A stretch of DNA of 64,000 nt from a virus, in IMG/VR virus record IMGVR_UViG_3300042301_003612, positions 1 through 64,000 of that record, one strand, 5' to 3'. The notes below the pieces were generated by a model that was not told where the DNA came from, did not search any database, and worked only from the letters and a program-made list of their open reading frames with translations. Position numbers and translations under genes: made by a program. Below, in pieces: positions 61,683-64,000 of the stretch (the first letter of the stretch is position 1; each line of letters begins with the position of its first letter).

Positions 61683-61982
61683 ATGAAAGATAATTGTGTG
61701 TGTAACCCAATAAATGGGGGAGATGGTAATTGCCAGTGTGTAAATTCATCTAATGTTAACATAGAAAAAGAAATGGTAAATCATCCTGACCATTACCAAT
61801 TTGGTAAAAATAATGAATACGAAGCAATAAAAGTTATTGACGCTTGGGATTTAGGGTTTAGTTTAGGAAATGCAATAAAATATATTAGTCGTGCAGGAAA
61901 AAAAAGAAAAGATACAGAACTTGAAGACCTCAGAAAAGGACTTTGGTACCTCCAACACCATATCGAAAACATCGAAAAATAA
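61683..61982 (+). CDS. DUF3310 protein
   Basis: A 99-residue protein. The first 28 residues are Cys-rich (CVCNPINGGDGNCQC); the remainder is the DUF3310 domain: NHPDHYQFG, EAIKVIDAWDLGF, AIKYISRAGKK and DLRKGLWYLQHHI. The family is common in phages, often annotated as a nucleotide kinase-like protein. It lies 8 bases after glutamine synthetase. A second frame overlaps its 3' end. Confidence 0.85.
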   Translation: MKDNCVCNPINGGDGNCQCVNSSNVNIEKEMVNHPDHYQFGKNNEYEAIKVIDAWDLGFSLGNAIKYISRAGKKRKDTELEDLRKGLWYLQHHIENIEK

Positions 61983-62286
61983 AACAGGACTTAGTAAAGA
62001 AATTTCAGTTTTAGATGCAATTACAACACCAAGTGAATTACTACGAGAAACTTTTATTAATTTTATGTGGGGATTTTTAGGTAATTCTATTGTTGTGTTT
62101 GTCGCAAAAGAATTGGACTTTTTAGTTTTAATAAATTATATTTTGTATTACGTTTTAATTTCGTATATTGTCAACAGAAAAAAATATGATACAATTTTAG
62201 GTAAGTTTATAGTTCTCCCTGGTTCGGCCGCGGGAGGAGCATTTGCGGGATATAAATTAGCTCAAATAATTACAGAAATGGTTTAA
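61891..62286 (+). CDS. Small membrane protein, start uncertain
   Basis: The open frame encodes 131 residues from GTG 61891, overlapping DUF3310 by 92 bases in the +1 frame. The part after 61983 looks genuine: ITTPSELLRETFINFMWGF and hydrophobic stretches LVLINYILYYVLISYIV plus GSAAGGAFAGYKLAQII. No ATG occurs before the Met of MWGFLGN, so the true start is unclear: a GTG, a non-ATG start or a +1 frameshift from DUF3310 are possible. Confidence 0.45.
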   Translation: MQEKKEKIQNLKTSEKDFGTSNTISKTSKNKTGLSKEISVLDAITTPSELLRETFINFMWGFLGNSIVVFVAKELDFLVLINYILYYVLISYIVNRKKYDTILGKFIVLPGSAAGGAFAGYKLAQIITEMV

Positions 62287-62303
62287 TTAAAAAAAGATAA
62301 GAT

Positions 62304-62375
62304 ATGATAGGTAGTTTAGTGTATGTAAGTTTGTTATTGAATGTAGTATTAATTTTAAAATTGATACGCAAATGA
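62304..62375 (+). CDS. 23-residue membrane peptide
   Basis: MIGSLVYVSLLLNVVLILKL plus IRK: one hydrophobic helix with a basic end. Its stop overlaps the next ATG (ATGA). Too short to assign; coupling suggests it is translated. Confidence 0.4.
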   Translation: MIGSLVYVSLLLNVVLILKLIRK

Positions 62376-62461
62376 TGATAGTAATGGGAATTTTAATTGT
62401 TGTTGCGATAGTGTTAACAACTGTGTTAGTGATGGACATTTTAATTGATATAATAATATGA
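62372..62461 (+). CDS. 29-residue membrane peptide
   Basis: A single hydrophobic helix (MMIVMGILIVVAIVLTTVLV) coupled by ATGA to the preceding peptide, and overlapping the following gene by 4 bases. May modulate a membrane process; function unknown. Confidence 0.4.
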   Translation: MMIVMGILIVVAIVLTTVLVMDILIDIII

Positions 62462-62988
62462 AATACTACAAAATAATTTTGGCCGGTAAAGGAGCTGAAC
62501 TTTACCCATTTCAATTAAACACAAAACAATACGAAACTTTTCGTGATAACGGGGTAGAACAAGATGAGATGGAATGCGATGATATATGTGAAATATTAGA
62601 AGTTGAAAGTTTCCTTGATTCGACAAACGAATCTATTATGGGGCCTTTTGCGGATTCATTTATTTTAAGAGTTGAAGATGAGTATGGAAAAGTTGTTTAT
62701 GAAACAGAAGTTTTGGATATAAAAAAAATTGATTACGAAGAAAAATATTGTAGTAATAAAGCTTTTTTAATTGTTGAAAATTATTGTAAAGGTGAACAAG
62801 TAATTTATGATATACCACTTGAAGAAGATTTTGATATTGATAAATTAAGATTAAAAGTCTATGATGTTGGTTGTAGAGTCGAAGTAGTAAACGAAATTAT
62901 ATATGATGAAAAATCATATGAAATTTATAAATCATATGGTGATACAACTAGTAAAGGATTTAATTATCATTTAACCGCAGGAATTTAA
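62458..62988 (+). CDS. Hypothetical acidic protein
   Basis: A 176-residue acidic protein (DEMECDDICEILEVESFLDS) of mixed secondary structure, no recognised family. It begins inside the end of the 29-residue peptide and is followed after 5 bases by a DNA methyltransferase gene, so it may be linked to that enzyme. Confidence 0.55.
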   Translation: MKYYKIILAGKGAELYPFQLNTKQYETFRDNGVEQDEMECDDICEILEVESFLDSTNESIMGPFADSFILRVEDEYGKVVYETEVLDIKKIDYEEKYCSNKAFLIVENYCKGEQVIYDIPLEEDFDIDKLRLKVYDVGCRVEVVNEIIYDEKSYEIYKSYGDTTSKGFNYHLTAGI

Positions 62989-62993
62989 AAATT

Positions 62994-63845
62994 ATGGAAA
63001 CAGGAAAAATAATAAATGGAGATTGCATCAAGGTAATGAAAACATTATCTGATGGGTGTGTTGATTTGGTTGTGACATCACCACCATATAATTGCGGAAT
63101 TAAATATGATACCCACATAGATGACTTACCTATGGATAAATATTGGGGTTGGACAAGAGAATGGTTAACAGAAACTTACCGATTGATTAAAGATGACGGT
63201 AGAGTCTCAATTAACATTCCCTACGAAGTGAATGTTCAAGATAGAGGAGGTAGAGTATTTTTTGTTTCAGAATTTTATCAAATAATGAAAGAGGTTGGAT
63301 TTAAATTCTTTGGAATCGTGGATTTAGAAGAAGATTCGCCACACAGAAGTAAGACAACCGCATGGGGTTCTTGGATGAGTCCTAGTTCTCCATATATTTA
63401 TAATCCAAAAGAATGTGTAATATTAGCTTATAAAAAACAACACATTAAAAAAGTTAAAGGTGAGCCAGAGTGGAAAGGAGTCCCAACTGAGATTGAACAG
63501 GAAGATGGGACATTAAAGAAAAAAATTGTATATGAGGAAAAAGATAAGAAAGAGTTTATGGAACTTGTATTTGGTCAGTGGAATTACTTTGCAGATACTA
63601 AATCACTCACCAAGGCAACTTTCTCGATGGACATACCAACAAAAGCAATTAAAATATTGTCCTACAAAAACGATGTAGTTCTTGACCCATTTGCGGGTAG
63701 CGGGACATCATGCGTTGCTGCGGAAATATTAGATAGACGATGGATAGGTATAGAACTAAGTCCTGACTACGCTGAGATTTCTCGTAAACGAATACAATCT
63801 TTTGTGGATAAGAAAAAACAACTTAAATTAGAATTTAATAAATAG
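62994..63845 (+). CDS. DNA methyltransferase (N4-cytosine/N6-adenine, beta class)
   Basis: A 283-residue methylase. The catalytic motif SPPY is at 29-32 in LVVTSPPYNCGIKYD, and the AdoMet-binding DPFAGSGT at 231-238 lies near the C-terminus. That order (motif IV before motif I) marks the beta class. GIELSPDYAEISRKRI is the usual end. No cognate restriction endonuclease is adjacent, so it probably protects or marks phage DNA. Its stop leads into a strong terminator. Confidence 0.92.
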   Translation: METGKIINGDCIKVMKTLSDGCVDLVVTSPPYNCGIKYDTHIDDLPMDKYWGWTREWLTETYRLIKDDGRVSINIPYEVNVQDRGGRVFFVSEFYQIMKEVGFKFFGIVDLEEDSPHRSKTTAWGSWMSPSSPYIYNPKECVILAYKKQHIKKVKGEPEWKGVPTEIEQEDGTLKKKIVYEEKDKKEFMELVFGQWNYFADTKSLTKATFSMDIPTKAIKILSYKNDVVLDPFAGSGTSCVAAEILDRRWIGIELSPDYAEISRKRIQSFVDKKKQLKLEFNK

Positions 63846-63868
63846 GGGAATTTAATATCCCCTTTTTT
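63844..63868 (+). terminator. Intrinsic terminator after the beta-class methyltransferase
   Basis: AGGGGA and TCCCCT form a 6-bp stem with an 8-base loop followed by a T-run. Confidence 0.8.
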
Positions 63869-63878
63869 GTTTTCATGA

Positions 63879-63886
63879 TATTTATT
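63879..63886 (+). promoter_or_regulatory. Putative late promoter motif
   Basis: GATATTTATTATAAAA, 13 bases before the ATG at 63900. Confidence 0.5.
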
Positions 63887-63899
63887 ATAAAAAATACAC

Positions 63900-64000
63900 A
63901 TGAAAGGAATGAAACTTAATGAGTCTGAATTAAAAGACAGGATATTTCAAATTTATAAAGAGGAACAATATAAGATTCTTGAAGAAAAATGGAACAAATT
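63900..64000 (+). CDS. Tagged protein, 3' end outside window
   Basis: Only the first 33 residues are visible. They begin MKGMKLNESELKDRIFQIYK, matching the shared N-terminal tag (K-L-N-E-S-E-L also seen at 42.6 kb), and continue with a charged helix. Late motif and terminator upstream mark it as a new late unit. Confidence 0.7.
   Translation, partial: MKGMKLNESELKDRIFQIYKEEQYKILEEKWNK

Noticed and set aside
1-64000. tRNA genes, insertion sequences, attachment sites
   Set aside because: No cloverleaf-like GC islands, transposase motifs or flanking repeats were seen; a tRNA search program would be needed to exclude degenerate tRNAs.

Overview
The window is a stretch of a large, AT-rich, tailed-phage genome, almost certainly a contractile-tailed (myovirus) phage of a Bacteroidota host, probably Flavobacterium-like. 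Reasons: a T4-type baseplate block (gp25-like, gp6-like), T4-type gp46/gp47 recombination nucleases, tight same-strand packing with ATGA/TAATG overlaps, and no Shine-Dalgarno sequences before the starts I inspected. Bacteroidota links are SprB-type adhesin repeats in the fibres, a Hc1-type histone-like protein, a sigma factor resembling the Bacteroidota housekeeping sigma, and two promoters of the Bacteroidota type (TTTG, 19-20 bp, TAnnTTTG). I saw no tRNA, rRNA, insertion sequence or CRISPR array.

Layout. 1-1.44 kb: 3' part of a class I ribonucleotide reductase large subunit. 1.5-17.2 kb: baseplate and tail-end genes, including a 1828-residue protein with a very hydrophobic centre. 17.2-30.2 kb: fibre/adhesin region with SprB-like repeats and Pro/Thr-rich linkers, a glycosyltransferase lying between the fibre genes, a RuvC-like nuclease, and a 1164-residue minus-strand protein built around a 1.3-kb Thr-Pro repeat. 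30.3-40.8 kb: replication and recombination (primase, PD-(D/E)XK nuclease, SbcD-like and SbcC-like subunits, sigma factor) mixed with small genes and a cysteine synthase. 40.8-48.9 kb: membrane and coiled-coil proteins, amidase endolysin, a possible spanin pair, proteins with a shared N-terminal helix, an EF-hand protein and a histone-like protein. 49-57.7 kb: DnaJ, an adenine methylase, an LRR protein, DUF932-like and PcfJ-like proteins, thioredoxin and glutaredoxin. 57.8-64 kb: more tagged proteins, a type II glutamine synthetase, DUF3310, tiny membrane peptides, a second DNA methyltransferase and the start of another tagged gene.

How it fits together. Two promoter classes are visible. Host-type promoters lie before the sigma-factor pair and the DUF932-like gene. 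A different motif, TATTTATA in the sense of transcription, lies before baseplate, fibre, glycosyltransferase and tagged genes on both strands. The simple model is that host polymerase makes the phage sigma factor, which then directs late transcription from TATTTATA sites. The ribonucleotide reductase, thioredoxin, glutaredoxin, glutamine synthetase and cysteine synthase form a nucleotide and amino-acid supply set. The most unusual features are the hydroxyproline/serine-glycosyltransferase-like enzyme among Pro/Thr-rich fibres, the shared N-terminal helix that may target proteins into the capsid, and the phage-borne type II glutamine synthetase.
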